Part shown: one piece after another, positions 1-9,484 of the stretch
Layout of the letters: each line of letters opens with the position of its first letter
How positions within the stretch are numbered: the stretch's first letter is position 1
DNA from: CBDAQD01 sp965275905
Lineage (GTDB): Bacteria > Pseudomonadota > Alphaproteobacteria > Rhizobiales > JAJFHC01
Assembly (NCBI GenBank): GCA_965275905.1
Contig: CBDHYJ010000075.1
Coordinates: 1-64,000 of the forward strand
DNA: 64,000 nucleotides
Direction: 5' to 3'
Program-made: the position numbers and the translations under genes
The notes under the pieces: model-generated
Told to the model about the DNA's origin: nothing
The model's input: only the letters and a program-made list of their open reading frames with translations
Databases searched by the model: none

Positions 1-301
1 TACTCAGTCTTCAACGTCGGCACCGGACAATTGGAGTCGGATGCCGCAGCGAGCCACGCTGTAAAGATCTCCTTCGCGATTTCGGCCGCCAGGAAAAAAT
101 AGCAAACACGCGGGCCGGGACATTCGATTCCCGCTGATACTCTCCCATTCACCAAATTCTGGCCACAGAATCGCAGTTATTGCGTGATCCGTTCTTTGTC
201 TCCGCGCGACGCCGCAGTCCGGCGGCATCAATTTCGCCTGATGCCTGCTGGGAATACCCCGCGCGGAATGCGAAGCCAGTTTTCACAACCGGAACGATCG
301 G

Positions 302-532
302 ATGCGCCTTCCCTTGTTCTGTTGCACGCTGCTATTGGGTCTTCTTGCCGCCGGATGCGAGAGCCATCGTGATTATGCACAACAACTCGGATGCACGGGC
401 GACTGCGCATTGAACAGGGAAACGGTTGTCCTGTGGTGCTCATCCAAGGCCAACCTCTACACCCGCGAGCCGGTCAAACGTCAGACCGTCTTCGAAGGCT
501 CTAGGGGAATCGAACCCCTCTTTCCAGGTTGA
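302..532 (+). CDS. Possible small lipoprotein (weak call)
   Basis: A 76-residue reading frame opens with a convincing lipoprotein signal: a hydrophobic run followed by the lipobox L-A-A-G-C with the lipidated Cys at residue 19, and a GGAA purine stretch about 8 bases upstream of the ATG. The mature part has two further Cys residues near residues 31 and 35 and no recognisable domain. The frame runs antisense through part of the tRNA-Glu gene, so its last 12 residues are the usual tRNA read-through peptide. That makes either the 3' end or the whole gene doubtful. It could be a real small envelope protein truncated by the tRNA locus, or chance. No homologue recognised. Confidence 0.3.
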   Translation: MRLPLFCCTLLLGLLAAGCESHRDYAQQLGCTGDCALNRETVVLWCSSKANLYTREPVKRQTVFEGSRGIEPLFPG

Positions 533-567
533 AAACCTGGCGTCCTAACCGATAGACGAAGGAGCGC
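495..567 (-). tRNA. tRNA-Glu (anticodon UUC), acceptor stem imperfect
   Basis: The minus strand gives a D arm (GTC...GAC), an anticodon stem CCAGG/CCTGG enclosing the loop TTTTCAA (anticodon TTC), and a T arm AGGGG-TTCGATT-CCCCT. The 5' acceptor half reads CGCTCCT, but the 3' half reads AGAGCCT where AGGAGCG would pair. It looks as if one G is missing from the 3' acceptor strand. No CCA is encoded. The body is clearly tRNA-Glu. Whether it is functional, a pseudo-tRNA or affected by a base-calling error is not decidable here. It lies downstream of recJ on the same strand. Confidence 0.75.
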
Positions 568-748
568 GGAATGCCAGCGGCGATCGGCTATATAGACGTG
601 ATCTTGGCCTTAGAAGGCAAGCCCCTCAAATCCAGCCTCAAGCCTGACGGCGAAGCCCGTGTATTTAGCTCGATTCTGTACGTCCACGCAAAGAAAAATC
701 GCTGGTTTTGCCGTCTTCTTACGGTGTTTTTGGCGACACGCCGCGTCT

Positions 749-2560
749 TCATCCTCGATGACAAGCTGTACTTTGCCCTGTCCCGCGCCACTCGTTTCTG
801 GAGAGATGGCCGGCCAGATGGATCGGGGGCCCGCCCTTCGCAAGCAGCGCCTTGCCGAGGGCCGTATCGGCACACCGGAATGCGATTGCAGACAGCCGCG
901 CCCCGTCCCCGGCTGTCAGCGTACAGCGAACATGATCGCTGCCCACGACATCCGCGTAGCTGACCCGGTGGGCCGGCAGCACAAACCTCGGTCTCGGGTT
1001 GCCGATTCCGAAAGGCCCGACGCGTTCAAGAGCCGATATGAAATCAACCGTTGCTGCGCGGGCACTGATTGCACCGTCGATCTTGAGGCCGGGCGCGCGC
1101 GTAGCCTCCGCCACCTGATCACCAAGCTGCTCCTCCAGCAGCCCGCGCAGTTCGCCCAGCCTGGCACGCTCCACCGTGAGGCCCGCCGCCATGGCGTGAC
1201 CACCGCCTTTGAGGATCACGTTCCGCTCAACCGCAGACCGGACGGCCGAGCCCAGGTCCACGCCCTGGATCGAGCGGCCCGAGCCGGTTCCGGCGCCGTC
1301 CTGATCGAATGTCAGCACAATCGACGGGCGTCCAAGGCGGTCCACCAGCCGGCTGGCAACAATGCCGATCACTCCCTGGTGCCAGCCGTCGCCCGACACG
1401 ACCACCACCGGCAGATCCTGTTTTTCACCGACAGCATTTTCGGCCTGAACGAGCGCCGCTTCCAGAACCGACGCCTCTTCGGCCTGGCGCGCAGCGTTCA
1501 GCGCTTCCAGTTCCTGCGCGATTTCTGCTGCGCGCGTCCGGTCATCCAGGGAAAGAAGATCGGCTCCCAGCCCCGACTGGCCCATCCGTCCCGCTGCATT
1601 GATGCGTGGTCCGAGGATGTAGCCTGCGGTGTATGTGTCGGGGCGGCGGTCCACCCGGGCAGCATCGCAGAGTGCCGAGAGTCCCGGATTGCCTCGCCGG
1701 GCCATTATCTTGAAGCCTTGCGTGACAAATCCCCGGTTCAGTCCAGTGAGCGGAACAACGTCGCAGACTGTCCCGAGGGCAACCAGATCGAGCCATTGAA
1801 GCAGATCCGGCTCGGATCGCCCGCCCTCGTACCATCCGCTTTCCCGCAACAGCCTGTTAATAGCCACCACAAGCAGGAATGTGACGCCGACAGCGGCAAG
1901 ATGCCCCTGGCCACTGAGGTCGTCCAGCCGGTTCGGATTGACGACGGCATCAGCGTGAGGGAGGTCATCGCCCGCCTGGTGATGATCGACGACGATGACG
2001 TCAAGCCCGATATCCCGCGCCGCGTTCAGCGGGTCATGTGCACTGATCCCGCAGTCCAGCGTGAGCACGAGGTCCGCGCCGTTGCTCTTCAGATGGCGCA
2101 GCGCCGCTTCGTTAGGTCCGTAGCCTTCGGTGAATCTGTCTGGAATGTAGATCTCCGCATCCGACCCTGCCGACTTCAGGAACCGCTTCAGGAGGGCCGA
2201 CGACGTCGCACCATCGACATCGTAATCGCTGAAAACGGCAATGGACTGGCCGCCGGCAATTGCGTCAGCGACGCGTTGGGCGGCTTTGTCCATGTCTCTG
2301 AGAGCGTAAGGATCGGGGAGCAGCGAACGCAGGGTGGGATTGAGGAACGCATCCGCTTCATCAATCGGAACGTTCCGTGCAGCAAGTATGCGTCCGATGA
2401 TCTCGGGAAGATCAAGGCGCTGGGAAATGGCGAGGCCGGCCTGACGGTCAGTCACCCTGTCGACCCAGGCCTTGCCGGTAACGGATCGGGCGACATCAAG
2501 GAAATATGCGCCCTGCCCCGTCATGTTTTCGTGTCGTACCCGTTCGAGGGAATCATCCAA
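749..2560 (-). CDS. recJ: Single-stranded-DNA-specific exonuclease RecJ (C-terminus probably frameshifted)
   Basis: RecJ is a 5'-3' single-strand exonuclease of RecF-pathway recombination and mismatch repair. The DHH-superfamily motifs are present: motif I DYDVDG at residues 112-117, a LTLDCGIS segment near 167-174 and the DHH triad at 192-194, followed by the DHHA1 and OB-like regions. The frame opens with TTG at 2560, overlapping the end of glpX; the ATG at 2524 (Met13) is an equally good or better start. The C-terminus is odd. After WRG the frame runs into an unrelated 10-residue tail, whereas the neighbouring frame continues GKVQLVIEDEDAA, the expected RecJ ending. A single extra A near 785 explains this. 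Last gene of the aat-hom-glpX-recJ run. Confidence 0.93.
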   Translation of the reverse strand: MDDSLERVRHENMTGQGAYFLDVARSVTGKAWVDRVTDRQAGLAISQRLDLPEIIGRILAARNVPIDEADAFLNPTLRSLLPDPYALRDMDKAAQRVADAIAGGQSIAVFSDYDVDGATSSALLKRFLKSAGSDAEIYIPDRFTEGYGPNEAALRHLKSNGADLVLTLDCGISAHDPLNAARDIGLDVIVVDHHQAGDDLPHADAVVNPNRLDDLSGQGHLAAVGVTFLLVVAINRLLRESGWYEGGRSEPDLLQWLDLVALGTVCDVVPLTGLNRGFVTQGFKIMARRGNPGLSALCDAARVDRRPDTYTAGYILGPRINAAGRMGQSGLGADLLSLDDRTRAAEIAQELEALNAARQAEEASVLEAALVQAENAVGEKQDLPVVVVSGDGWHQGVIGIVASRLVDRLGRPSIVLTFDQDGAGTGSGRSIQGVDLGSAVRSAVERNVILKGGGHAMAAGLTVERARLGELRGLLEEQLGDQVAEATRAPGLKIDGAISARAATVDFISALERVGPFGIGNPRPRFVLPAHRVSYADVVGSDHVRCTLTAGDGARLSAIAFRCADTALGKALLAKGGPPIHLAGHLSRNEWRGTGQSTACHRG

Positions 2561-3530
2561 ATTTGTCGAGCTTGGAGTGGACCGCCTTGATCCATCGGAC
2601 CGTACCCGTCGATGACCGCATGACCACGGTGTCCGTTTCTATCTTGCCGCCATCGAATTTCACGCCGCTCAGCATGTTTCCGTCGGTCACACCGGTAGCG
2701 GCAAACATGACGTCCCCGCTCGCCATCTCTTCCATGGAAAACTTGCGGTCGAAATCCTCGATGCCCATCTTCGCTGCGCGTTCCTTCTGCTCGTCACTGC
2801 TGGTGACGAGCCGCCCCTGCATCTGGCCACCGATACAGCGCAGCGCTGCAGCGGCAAGCACGCCTTCCGGCGCGCCGCCAATACCGAGATAGATGTCTAT
2901 GCCGGTCTCTTCCGTGTTCGTTGTATTGATGACACCGGCCACATCCCCGTCGCCGATCAGCCTGATCGACGCGCCGACGTCGCGAACCTTCTCGATGAGT
3001 TTCGCGTGCCGCGGCCGATCCAGAATACAGGCTGTGATGTCAGAAACCGACACGCCTTTAGCTTCCGCAAGGACGCGGATATTGTCCGCGGGATCCCGGT
3101 CGAGATCGACCAGCCCCGGCTCGAAACCGCCGCCGATCGCAATCTTGTCCATATAGACATCCGGGGCATGAAGCAGACTTCCGGCCTCTGCAATGGCGAT
3201 AACAGCAAGCGCGTTGTGCATCGCCTTGGCGGTGAGCGTCGTGCCCTCAAGCGGATCCAGCGCGATGTCGACGGCCGGTCCCTTCTTGCTCCCGACTTCC
3301 TCGCCGATGAACAGCATCGGCGCTTCATCGCGCTCGCCCTCGCCGATCACGACCGTGCCTGAAATATCGAGCGCATTGAGCTCTTTGCGCATCGCGTCCA
3401 CGGCTGCCTGATCCGCCGCCACTTCGTCGCCACGCCCGCGCAGGCGCGCCGCGGCGACCGCTGTGCGTTCGGTGACGCGCGCAAGCTCAAGAGTCAAAAC
3501 TCGGTCGAGAGCACTACTGGATTCCGGCAC
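2553..3530 (-). CDS. glpX: Fructose-1,6-bisphosphatase class II (GlpX)
   Basis: A 325-residue protein hydrolysing fructose-1,6-bisphosphate to fructose-6-phosphate in gluconeogenesis and, in autotrophs, the Calvin cycle. Recognised by the GlpX signatures GTVVIGEGERDEAPML (around residue 58), the metal/substrate segment DIALDPLEGTT (around 90) and IGGAPEGVLAAAAL. Full family length. It sits between hom and recJ, about 50 bases after hom and overlapping the TTG start of recJ by a few bases, so the three are probably cotranscribed. This hom-glpX-recJ order is a common alphaproteobacterial arrangement. Confidence 0.95.
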   Translation of the reverse strand: MPESSSALDRVLTLELARVTERTAVAAARLRGRGDEVAADQAAVDAMRKELNALDISGTVVIGEGERDEAPMLFIGEEVGSKKGPAVDIALDPLEGTTLTAKAMHNALAVIAIAEAGSLLHAPDVYMDKIAIGGGFEPGLVDLDRDPADNIRVLAEAKGVSVSDITACILDRPRHAKLIEKVRDVGASIRLIGDGDVAGVINTTNTEETGIDIYLGIGGAPEGVLAAAALRCIGGQMQGRLVTSSDEQKERAAKMGIEDFDRKFSMEEMASGDVMFAATGVTDGNMLSGVKFDGGKIETDTVVMRSSTGTVRWIKAVHSKLDKFG

Positions 3531-3580
3531 TTTTTCTCCCCCAAAAATTCTGAAACATATCTGTTTGTTGCTTGTTTTTG

Positions 3581-4900
3581 CTACAATTTCTCGATTCTGA
3601 TCATACGCGGCGAAGCCGCGATGTGGCCGTCACTCTCAATCGAGTCCAGGGCCTGCTTCACCGAAGCTTCCATCGTATCGTGGGTAATCAATACAACCGG
3701 CATCGTCTCGGAGGTCTCCGCCGCAATTTGCCGGGCTTCAGCCAATAGGGGCTTTTGGATGATACTTTCAAGAGAAATCTTCTGTTCGGCCATGCGTTGT
3801 GCGATGGCTGCCACCGCGCCGGGCCTGTCGTAGACGTCGAGGGCAACGTAGTAGCCGCCCTCATGCGCTCGCATGCGTGCCCTGCGATACGGTTCCAGGT
3901 CCTTCGCCGAACGTCCGAAAACCGGTGACAGTCTGCCTGCCGCAATATCGACGATGTCTCCAACCACCGCCGACGCGGTGGGGCCTTCGCCGGCCCCGCG
4001 CCCCTCGAGCATAAGGTCGCCGACATTGTCGCCCTGCACCGCCACGGCATTGAAAACGCCATGAACGTCCGCGATCGGCGACCCCAGTGGCACCATTGTG
4101 GGATGCACTCTCTGCTCGATACCGGCACCGGTATCCACCGCAACGCCGAGCAGTTTGACCCGATAGCCCAGTTCGGCAGCGGCGTCGAGATCCTGCGGCG
4201 TAATGTTCTCGATGCCTTCGATGTAGATGTCGCTGAAGGCGACTTCCGTCCCGAACGCCAGTGTCGTCAGGATTGCAAGTTTGTGCGCGGTATCGAATCC
4301 ACCGACATCGAATGTTGGATCGGCCTCCGCATAGCCCTGTTCCTGTGCGTCCTTCAGCACATCCGCAAAGGCTGATCCGTTCCGCTCCATTTCCGTCAGG
4401 ATGTAATTGCAGGTCCCGTTCATGATTCCGAAGACGTGCCGGATCTTGTTTCCGGCAAGGGCCTCACGCATCGTTTTGACGATCGGGATGCCGCCGGCAA
4501 CGGCGGCCTCGAAGTTAAGGGCGACCTGCTTCTCCTCCGCCCGCAACGCAAGCTCGGTCCCGTGCACCGCCACCAGCGCCTTGTTCGCCGTGACGACGTG
4601 TTTGCCGCGATCCAGAGCACGCAAGGTGGCATCGCGGGCGATGCCCTCCTCTCCCCCGATCATCTCGACAAAAATGTCTATCTCGGGGGACACCGCGAGC
4701 TCCGCGGCATCGTCGAACCATTCGTAACCAGACAGATCGACACCGCGGTCACGGGTCCGGTCGCGCGCGCTTACGCCGGTGATCTTGATCTCGCGGCCAC
4801 AGCGGGCAGCGAGCTCCGCGCCATGGTCCGCAACAATCCGGCATACACCGGCGCCGACCGTCCCCAACCCGGCAATTCCCAATCTCAACGGTGCATTCAT
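3581..4900 (-). CDS. hom: Homoserine dehydrogenase
   Basis: A 439-residue NAD(P)-dependent enzyme reducing aspartate-4-semialdehyde to homoserine, the branch point to threonine and methionine. An N-terminal Rossmann motif GLGTVG lies at residues 11-16, followed by the catalytic-domain signatures VVTANKALVA, NFEAAVAGGIPIVK and GIMNGTCNYILTEM. A C-terminal ACT domain (about residues 355-435, starting near VALDVYDRPGAVAAIAQRMAEQ) is consistent with feedback control by threonine. The ATG overlaps the TGA of the upstream aminotransferase by 4 bases (ATGA), suggesting translational coupling. Full length and intact. Confidence 0.96.
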   Translation of the reverse strand: MNAPLRLGIAGLGTVGAGVCRIVADHGAELAARCGREIKITGVSARDRTRDRGVDLSGYEWFDDAAELAVSPEIDIFVEMIGGEEGIARDATLRALDRGKHVVTANKALVAVHGTELALRAEEKQVALNFEAAVAGGIPIVKTMREALAGNKIRHVFGIMNGTCNYILTEMERNGSAFADVLKDAQEQGYAEADPTFDVGGFDTAHKLAILTTLAFGTEVAFSDIYIEGIENITPQDLDAAAELGYRVKLLGVAVDTGAGIEQRVHPTMVPLGSPIADVHGVFNAVAVQGDNVGDLMLEGRGAGEGPTASAVVGDIVDIAAGRLSPVFGRSAKDLEPYRRARMRAHEGGYYVALDVYDRPGAVAAIAQRMAEQKISLESIIQKPLLAEARQIAAETSETMPVVLITHDTMEASVKQALDSIESDGHIAASPRMIRIEKL

Positions 4901-6160
4901 GCTGATTTCGATCCTGACTGGCCATTCGCCGGATGGCGAATGACGTTATGGAGTTCTCGTTCGGCATTGCCGAGAAACTTCCGGATATTCCGCGCCGCCT
5001 GGCGGATCCGCTGTTCGTTCTCGACCAAACCGATCCGCACACAGCCTTCGCCATGTTCGCCGAAGCCGACGCCCGGAGACACCGCCACATCCGCCTTCTC
5101 GAGCAGCAGCTTGGAGAACTCGAGCGATCCCAGATGTTCGAACGCGGCCGGAATCGGCGCCCAGGCAAACATCGTGGCCGCCGGCGGGGGTATCTCCCAC
5201 CCTGCCCTGCCGAGAGCCTCGACGAGCGCATCCCGTCTGGCTTTGTAGATGCCGCGGATTTCGTCCACGCAATCCTGCGGACCGTTCAGAGCGGCGGCGG
5301 ACGCGACCTGGATCGGCGTGAACGCGCCATAGTCCAGATATGATTTCACCCGCGCGAGAGCCTCGATAAGCCGCTCGTTGCCGACGGCAAAACCCATGCG
5401 CCACCCTGGCATCGCGTAGGTCTTGCTCAGTGATGTAAACTCAACGGCAACGTCCATTGCGCCCTCAACCTGCAAGGATTGACGGCGGCGGATTGCTTCA
5501 TCATCGAAAGTAGATTTCCGCATAGGCCAAATCCGACAAGGATGAACATGTCGTGCTTTCGAGCGATAGGCTTGACAACGCTTCTTTGTAAAAATCGAGA
5601 TCAACCACCTGGGCTGTTGGGATTTGATGGATAGTTCAAAACAAACGCCAATCGGCCGACGGCATCGGAATGCCTGACCGCCTTGTCCAAAGCTGCACCA
5701 GAAATCGTCCCCGACAGGGCTCGACCGGGAGATGACGGATCACGCCACCCGATATGATGAACCCGAAGGCATGAATCGGATAGGTCGGATTCGGCGCAAG
5801 CACCACATCGCCCGGCGCCGTGATCGCCTGTGCGATGTTGGCAAAGCCTTCCTTGGAGCCGAGAGTGGCGACCACCTGGGTTTCGGGGTTCAGCGTAACG
5901 CCGAACCGCCGCTCGTAGTATGCCGCCTGCGCCCGGCGAAGCCCCGGTATTCCGCGTGACGCGGAATACCGGTTTGTCCGCGGCTTGTGGACCGTCTCGA
6001 TCAGCTTGGCGGTGATGTGTTCGGGTGTCGGCATGTCGGGATTGCCCATGCCGAAATCGATGATATCCGCGCCCCCGGCGCGTGCGCGCGCCTTGAGGCG
6101 GTTGACCTCTTCGAACACATAAGGCGGTAGCCGCTTGATGCGGTGAAATTCACTTTCCAT
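4897..6160 (-). pseudogene. Class I/II aminotransferase (AlaC / LL-diaminopimelate aminotransferase-like), multiple frameshifts
   Basis: PLP-dependent aminotransferase of the family usually found directly upstream of hom in alphaproteobacteria. The N-terminal half (6160 down to about 5700, beginning MESEFHRIKRLPPYVFEE) and the C-terminal half (about 5480 to 4897, including the PLP-lysine motif SLSKTYAMPGWRMGF) are normal. Between 5690 and 5480 the expected sequence (…LNYPSNPTAQVVDLDFYKEAL…ARKHDMFIL SDLAYAEIYFDDEA…) is present but spread over all three frames. About seven single-base indels are needed to restore it, for example an extra C near 5617 and extra T's near 5538, 5508 and 5477. The gene is inactive as written. 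A stretch of poor sequence quality is as likely as real decay, because both flanks are well conserved. Confidence 0.85.
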
Positions 6161-6409
6161 GGCCAGTCCGATTATTCTGCTCTAGCCGCGTGTCTTGTAT
6201 CACCATGCACATCGAATCACAGGGCGAAAAATCGAATTACCCAGGAATCTCGGCACGTAAATGCCGTTTTAGTCGATTCGACCAGTTCAGATTATGCTCC
6301 GGTCCTTTCGATTCCTGGCTGAATCGGCGTGCCGTTTATCGCGCGTTTGGATTTGCCTGCTATGACTGCGCTGCATTACAGTTGAGTTGGAAACGCTGAA
6401 AGGGAAGTA
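6161..6409. promoter_or_regulatory. Divergent intergenic region between the aminotransferase-hom operon and phaC
   Basis: A 249-base AT-richer gap separating two divergently transcribed units, so it must hold promoters for both. No reading frame here looks real. No confident -35/-10 pair or repeat could be assigned by eye. Confidence 0.45.
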
Positions 6410-8242
6410 ATGTCCCTCCCCGACGACAACCCGCTTGAGGCTTTCAAGATCAAGGATCCTGAGGCTTTCGCGGAAAATATGGCCGAAGTCGCCCGCAAGT
6501 CGAGCGAACTGTTCGCCAAGGTCATCGAGCACCGGCAGAAGGAAGAAAAGAAGATCGCCGAGCCGGGCAACGGATGGACCACGATCGCGCGGACGTTCTT
6601 CGAAGTTGCCCAGAACTATGCCACTCAGCCGGACCGGGCGATGCAGGCGCAGTATGACCTTTGGCAGCGCCACACTGCCGTCTGGCAGAACACCTGGCAG
6701 CGGATGATGGGCGAGAATGTCGCGCCCATTGCGGAACCCGCGCGCGGCGATCGCCGTTTCAAGCACGCGGACTGGGACAACAATCAACTGTTCGATTTCA
6801 TGAAACAGTCCTATCTGGTCACGGCCAAGTGGGCGCAGGACATGGTCGAGCAAGCCGAGGGCATTGACGACAGAACCAAGCAGCGCGCCGACTTTTATGT
6901 CCGCCAGATTGCAGATGCGTTGTCGCCGTCGAATTTCGCCCTGACGAATCCGGCGGTGCTTCACGAGACGCTGGATACCAACGGCGAGAACCTCGTCAAC
7001 GGCCTCGAGCACCTGATCGAGGATTTCGAGCGCGGTGACGGCGAACTGGCGATCCGGCAGACCGACATGAATGCTTTCGAGGTCGGTAAGAACATGGCCC
7101 TCACACCGGGCAAGGTTGTCTTCCAGAACGATCTCATCCAGCTCATCCAGTACACACCGACGACCGAGACCGTTTACAAGCGGCCCCTGCTCATCGTGCC
7201 GCCCTGGATCAACAAGTTCTACATTCTCGATCTCAATCCGGAGAAGTCGTTCATCCGCTGGGCCGTGGAACAGGGCCTGACTGTATTTGTCATCTCCTGG
7301 GCCAATCCGGACGAACACCTGGCGAAGAAGTCGTTCGAGGACTACATGCTGGAAGGCATTCTTGCAGCCCTCGATGCGATCGAGAAAGCGACCGGCGAAA
7401 AAGACGCCAACGCCATTGGATACTGCATTGGCGGCACGCTGCTCTCGGCCACGCTTGCCTACATGGCGGAACAGCAGGACAAGCGCATCAAGAGCGCCAC
7501 GTTCTTCACGACACAGGTCGACTTCGAGGATGCCGGCGAGTTGCTGGTCTTCGTCGACGAGGAGCAGGTCGCGGCGGTCGAACGCAAGATGGCCGAGAAG
7601 GGCTATCTTGAGGGCCGGAGCATGGCCACCGCCTTCAACATGCTGCGGTCCAACGATCTGATCTGGTCCTACGTCGTCAACAACTATCTGCTCGGCAAGG
7701 ATCCGTTCCCGTTCGATCTCCTTTACTGGAACTCGGATTCAACGCGCATGCCGGCCGCCACCCACAGCTTCTATCTCAGGGAGTGCTATCTGGAGAACCA
7801 TCTCTCCCAGGGCGAGATGGTGCTGGGCGGCGTCAAGCTCGATCTGAAGAAGGTGAAGGTGCCGGTCTACAATCTCGGCGCGCGGGAGGATCACATCGCG
7901 CCCATGCCTTCCGTTTTCCGCATCGGTCAGTTCCTGGGCGGCAAGACCCGCCTCGTGATGGCCGGATCCGGGCACATCGCCGGCGTGATCAACGCTCCGC
8001 AGTTCAACAAGTACCAGTACTGGACCAACGACAAGGGCAAGGCCAGGACATTCGACGAGTGGGTCGCCGGTGCCGAGGAGCACGAGGGATCCTGGTGGCC
8101 GGACTGGAAGACGTGGGTCGGCCGCCGTTCAGGCAAGCAGGTGCCCGCCCGCAAACCCGGGTCAGGCAAGCTCAAGGCGATCGAGGACGCTCCGGGCTCC
8201 TATGTCAGGGTCAGGTCGGACAAGCACAGGCCTGCCGGTTAG
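6410..8242 (+). CDS. phaC: Poly(3-hydroxyalkanoate) synthase, class I
   Basis: Polymerises (R)-3-hydroxyacyl-CoA into polyhydroxyalkanoate storage granules. At 610 residues it has the class I single-subunit length. The alpha/beta-hydrolase core carries the lipase-like box G-Y-C-I-G-G with the nucleophile at about Cys339, Asp494 in REDHIAP and His522 in GSGHIAGV, completing the C-D-H triad. The N-terminal PhaC_N domain includes NPAVLHETLDTNGENLVNGL and the hallmark PLLIVPPWINKFYILDL. The start is supported by AGGGAAG just upstream of the ATG. Transcription ends at the hairpin near 8292. No phaP, phaR or phaZ is adjacent in this window. Confidence 0.97.
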   Translation: MSLPDDNPLEAFKIKDPEAFAENMAEVARKSSELFAKVIEHRQKEEKKIAEPGNGWTTIARTFFEVAQNYATQPDRAMQAQYDLWQRHTAVWQNTWQRMMGENVAPIAEPARGDRRFKHADWDNNQLFDFMKQSYLVTAKWAQDMVEQAEGIDDRTKQRADFYVRQIADALSPSNFALTNPAVLHETLDTNGENLVNGLEHLIEDFERGDGELAIRQTDMNAFEVGKNMALTPGKVVFQNDLIQLIQYTPTTETVYKRPLLIVPPWINKFYILDLNPEKSFIRWAVEQGLTVFVISWANPDEHLAKKSFEDYMLEGILAALDAIEKATGEKDANAIGYCIGGTLLSATLAYMAEQQDKRIKSATFFTTQVDFEDAGELLVFVDEEQVAAVERKMAEKGYLEGRSMATAFNMLRSNDLIWSYVVNNYLLGKDPFPFDLLYWNSDSTRMPAATHSFYLRECYLENHLSQGEMVLGGVKLDLKKVKVPVYNLGAREDHIAPMPSVFRIGQFLGGKTRLVMAGSGHIAGVINAPQFNKYQYWTNDKGKARTFDEWVAGAEEHEGSWWPDWKTWVGRRSGKQVPARKPGSGKLKAIEDAPGSYVRVRSDKHRPAG

Positions 8243-8291
8243 ATCGGCTTGTGACGGTCGAAGGCTTCAAACACAAGCAACGCCAACGAAA

Positions 8292-8317
8292 AAAGCCCCG
8301 GATCGCTCCGGGGCTTT
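8292..8317. terminator. Bidirectional intrinsic terminator between phaC and rpsI
   Basis: Perfect inverted repeat AAAGCCCCGGA / TCCGGGGCTTT around the loop TCGC, flanked by A's on the left and T's on the right. It can therefore terminate phaC (plus) and rpsI (minus), which converge here. Confidence 0.9.
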
Positions 8318-8352
8318 CTTGCGTTCGAACGTGAACCGCAGTTTGCTTCCGC

Positions 8353-8859
8353 TTAGCGCTTCGAGAACTGGAAGCTCCGGCGGGCCTTGCGCTTGCCGTA
8401 CTTCTTGCGCTCCACCACGCGCGAGTCACGGGTCAGGAAACCGCCCTGCTTAAGCACCGTCCTGAGTTCCGGCTCGAAATAGGTCAGCGCGCGGGCCAGC
8501 CCGTGGCGCACCGCCCCGGCCTGTCCGGAAAGGCCGCCGCCCGTCACCGTGCAGGTGATGTCGTACTGGTCCTTGCGGTTGGCCACATCGAGCGGCTGCT
8601 GCAGGATCATGCGCAGCACCGGCCGGGCGAAGAACTTCTCGCAGTCGCGGCCGTTGACCGTGATCCGGCCGCTGCCGGGCTTGATCCATACGCGTGCGAC
8701 CGCGTTCTTGCGCTTGCCGGTCGCATAGGCGCGGCCCTGCGCGTCGATCTGCGGCTCGCGCGGCGCGGAGGCTTCCGCGGCAACGGCAGCGTCGCCGCCG
8801 CCTTCGATCGCTTCCCCGAGATCCTCGAGTGAACGGACTTCCTGATCGGACACGGTCAT
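8353..8859 (-). CDS. rpsI: 30S ribosomal protein S9
   Basis: 168 residues. The C-terminal about 130 residues are canonical S9 (GRAYATGKRKNAVARVWIKPG, TGGGLSGQAGAVRHGLARAL, and the basic tail KKYGKRKARRSFQFSKR whose terminal Lys-Arg contacts the P-site tRNA). The N-terminal 30-odd residues are an acidic, Ala-rich extension of the sort seen in other alphaproteobacteria. The start overlaps the rplM stop by 4 bases, giving the standard rplM-rpsI operon. Confidence 0.98.
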   Translation of the reverse strand: MTVSDQEVRSLEDLGEAIEGGGDAAVAAEASAPREPQIDAQGRAYATGKRKNAVARVWIKPGSGRITVNGRDCEKFFARPVLRMILQQPLDVANRKDQYDITCTVTGGGLSGQAGAVRHGLARALTYFEPELRTVLKQGGFLTRDSRVVERKKYGKRKARRSFQFSKR

Positions 8860-9326
8860 GCCCTCCTCGTATTCTTGGAATTCATCGAAGCGACGTCCAG
8901 CACTTCCGGCTGCTGCGCCTCGTGCGGGTGCTCGCCGCCGGCATAGACCTTGAGGTTCCTGAGCTGCTTCCGGGACAGCGGTCCGCCCGGCATCATGCGC
9001 GACACCGCTTTCTCGACGACACGCTCGGGGAACTGGCCGTCGAGCACCTGGTGCGCCTTGCGCGACTTGATGCCGCCCGGATAGCCGGTGTGCCAGTAGT
9101 AGGTCTTATCGGCGCGCTTGTTGCCGGTCAGGACGATCTTCTCGGCATTGATCACGATGATGTTGTCGCCGCAGTCGACATGGGGCGTAAAGGTCGGCTT
9201 GTGCTTGCCGCGCAGCCGCGCGGCCACCAGCGACGCCAGGCGGCCGACCACGAGGCCGTCGGCATCGATCACAAACCACTTCTTCGCCTCCGCTGCTTCC
9301 GCGGGTTTGGCAGAATAGGTTTTCAT
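8856..9326 (-). CDS. rplM: 50S ribosomal protein L13
   Basis: 156 residues, an early-assembling large-subunit protein. Recognised by MKTYSAKPAE, VVGRLASLVAARLRGKHKP, the NIIVINAEKIVLTGNK core and MMPGGPLSRKQLRNLKVYAG. First gene of rplM-rpsI; the 4-base overlap (ATGA) couples translation. The promoter should lie in 9327-9480, where no gene is visible. Confidence 0.98.
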   Translation of the reverse strand: MKTYSAKPAEAAEAKKWFVIDADGLVVGRLASLVAARLRGKHKPTFTPHVDCGDNIIVINAEKIVLTGNKRADKTYYWHTGYPGGIKSRKAHQVLDGQFPERVVEKAVSRMMPGGPLSRKQLRNLKVYAGGEHPHEAQQPEVLDVASMNSKNTRRA

Positions 9327-9484
9327 GACGTGTCTCTGGATGTTTGAGTTGCGAAACTCGGTTTCCGTCGCTCGCCGCCGCTCGCGGGCGCGGCGAATTT
9401 TTCGGCCAGACTTTTAGGCGACCGGCACCGCACTGTCAAGGCAGATAATTCTCAAAATGCGCTTGAATTACAGCACGTTACATA

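Noticed and set aside
659..2590. Long plus-strand open frame (643 codons) opposite recJ
   Set aside because: Antisense shadow of a clear RecJ gene; composition is a frame artefact of high GC and no domain is recognisable.
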